Origin: Chloroflexota bacterium
Lineage (GTDB): Bacteria > Chloroflexota > Limnocylindria > Limnocylindrales > CSP1-4
Direction: 5' to 3'
Length of the DNA: 5,811 bases
Assembly: GCA_021790375.1 (NCBI GenBank)
Contig: JAJYEB010000132.1
Location: 1 to 5,811 of the forward strand
Under the pieces are notes generated by a model. It had not been told where the DNA came from and did not search any database. It was given only the letters and a program-made list of their open reading frames with translations. A program made the translations under genes and the position numbers. How positions within the stretch are numbered: the first letter of the stretch is position 1; every line of letters starts with the position of its first letter. Shown piece after piece: positions 5,076 through 5,811 of the stretch.

Positions 5076-5811
5076 CTCAGGCGCCCGGGACGGACCCTGT
5101 GGGCGGCGAGCGCCCGGGCGCGCGCCTGTGCGTGATCGACGATCCGCGAGGGATACCAGCGGGGCGTACCGGCGGGGGCGTCCCACGGGCGATGGGCGAA
5201 CGCGTCGGGCACGTTGCGCAGCTCGGGCACCCAACGCCGCACCCACGCGCCGCGCGGATCGAACCGCTCGCCCTGGACGACCGGGTTCATGACCCGGAAC
5301 CATGGTGACGCGTCCGGTCCGACTCCGGCGACCCAGCGCCAGTTGAGCGCGTTGCTGGCCACGTCGGCGTCGACGAGCGTCCGCTCGAACCAGTCGAGCC
5401 CCAGCCGCCAGTCCAGCAGCAGGTCCTTCACGAGGAAGCTCGCGGCTATCATGCGGGCCCGGTTCGAGATCCAGCCGGTCTCCGCGAGCTGACGCATCGC
5501 GGCATCCACGGCCGGGTAGCCGGTCCTGCCCTCCACCCAGGCGGCAAGGAGCGCCGGATCGCGGTCCTGTGCCGGCACACTGCCCCACGCCGGCTCGTCG
5601 GCTCGTGCCGGCACATCGCCCCGGGCCGGGAAACGGCCGCGCGGCTCGACCCGCCCCAGCGACTCCGGGGCGAACCAGGCCCGGTGCGCGGCCCAGTCGC
5701 GCCAGGCGAGCTGCCGCACGAACGACGGCTCGCTCACCGCCTCCAGTACCCGCCTCGGCGAGATCGTGCCCAGGTGCAGGTCGGCCGAGAGCCCGCTCCC
5801 GACCCCGCCGT
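5069..5811 (-). CDS. phr: Deoxyribodipyrimidine photolyase, C-terminal part (start outside the window)
   Basis: At least 246 residues are present, from the right edge to a TAG at 5069-5071. This is the FAD-binding helical domain of the photolyase/cryptochrome family, which uses blue light and reduced FAD to split cyclobutane pyrimidine dimers. Visible landmarks are SGLSADLHLGTISPRRVL (fragment residues 5-22, the flavin phosphate-binding region), GRTGYPAVDAAMRQL (94-108), GWISNRARM (112-120), ASFLVKDLLLDWR (123-135), DADVASNALNWRW (147-159), DASPWFRVMNP (166-176) and RRWVPEL (191-197). The Asn four residues before the Trp of NALNW corresponds to the Asn near flavin N5 that is typical of CPD photolyases. 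Two inner Trp positions of the electron-transfer chain are present (DWR at 134 and NW at 157). The linker before GRTGYP is about 17 residues longer than in E. coli PhrB as I recall it and contains a 12-residue duplication. The antenna domain is not in the window. A cryptochrome of the same family cannot be fully excluded. Confidence 0.93.
   Translation of the reverse strand, partial: GGVGSGLSADLHLGTISPRRVLEAVSEPSFVRQLAWRDWAAHRAWFAPESLGRVEPRGRFPARGDVPARADEPAWGSVPAQDRDPALLAAWVEGRTGYPAVDAAMRQLAETGWISNRARMIAASFLVKDLLLDWRLGLDWFERTLVDADVASNALNWRWVAGVGPDASPWFRVMNPVVQGERFDPRGAWVRRWVPELRNVPDAFAHRPWDAPAGTPRWYPSRIVDHAQARARALAAHRVRPGRLSQ
5569..5629 (-). repeat. 36-bp-period in-frame direct repeat in the photolyase linker
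   Basis: Two similar 25-bp blocks (5569-5593 and 5605-5629), each starting GTGCCGGCACA on the plus strand, are 36 bp apart. On the coding strand they give the related segments ARGDVPARADEP and AWGSVPAQDRDP, a 12-residue repeat that keeps frame. It lies in the linker between the first helices of the FAD domain and the GRTGYP motif. Confidence 0.7.

Overview
The window is GC-rich bacterial DNA; hand counts of short stretches give about 62 to 70 % GC. All the non-coding strands of its genes are full of long spurious open frames. Codon use, Actinobacteria-like promoter spacing and the family mix suggest a free-living, probably soil, bacterium of a high-GC phylum such as Actinomycetota or Chloroflexota. 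This placement is an inference and I cannot name a genus. I saw no tRNA, rRNA, CRISPR array, transposase, phage gene or attachment site.

Layout from left to right. Positions 1-285 (minus) hold the 5' part of a flavin reductase-domain gene that leaves the window. Positions 286-407 are non-coding and carry four tandem copies of a 17-bp unit upstream of that gene. Positions 408-1958 (minus) are a complete aspartase/class II fumarase family gene, best read as aspartate ammonia-lyase. Positions 1959-2209 hold its leader and the terminator-like hairpin of the gene upstream of it. Positions 2210-3961 (minus) encode a secreted protein with four Asp-box (BNR/sialidase-type) repeats. Positions 3962-4211 form a divergent promoter region. 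Positions 4212-5075 (plus) encode a protein of uncertain function with a possible LolA/RseB-like fold. Positions 5069-5811 (minus) are the C-terminal half of a DNA photolyase, which overlaps the preceding gene tail to tail by 7 bp.

The genes do not form an obvious pathway. The three left-hand minus-strand genes run in the same direction but are separated by 122-251 bp gaps with their own promoter-like and terminator-like signals, so they look like separate transcription units. Aspartase would feed fumarate to the TCA cycle, the photolyase repairs UV damage, and the BNR protein acts outside the cytoplasm. I do not see a convincing undescribed multi-gene system. The most interesting signals are the 17-bp repeat array upstream of the flavin reductase promoter, two apparently leaderless gene starts, a candidate ECF-sigma promoter for the secreted BNR protein, and a photolyase whose linker has been rebuilt by an in-frame repeat where a Trp of the electron-transfer chain normally lies.
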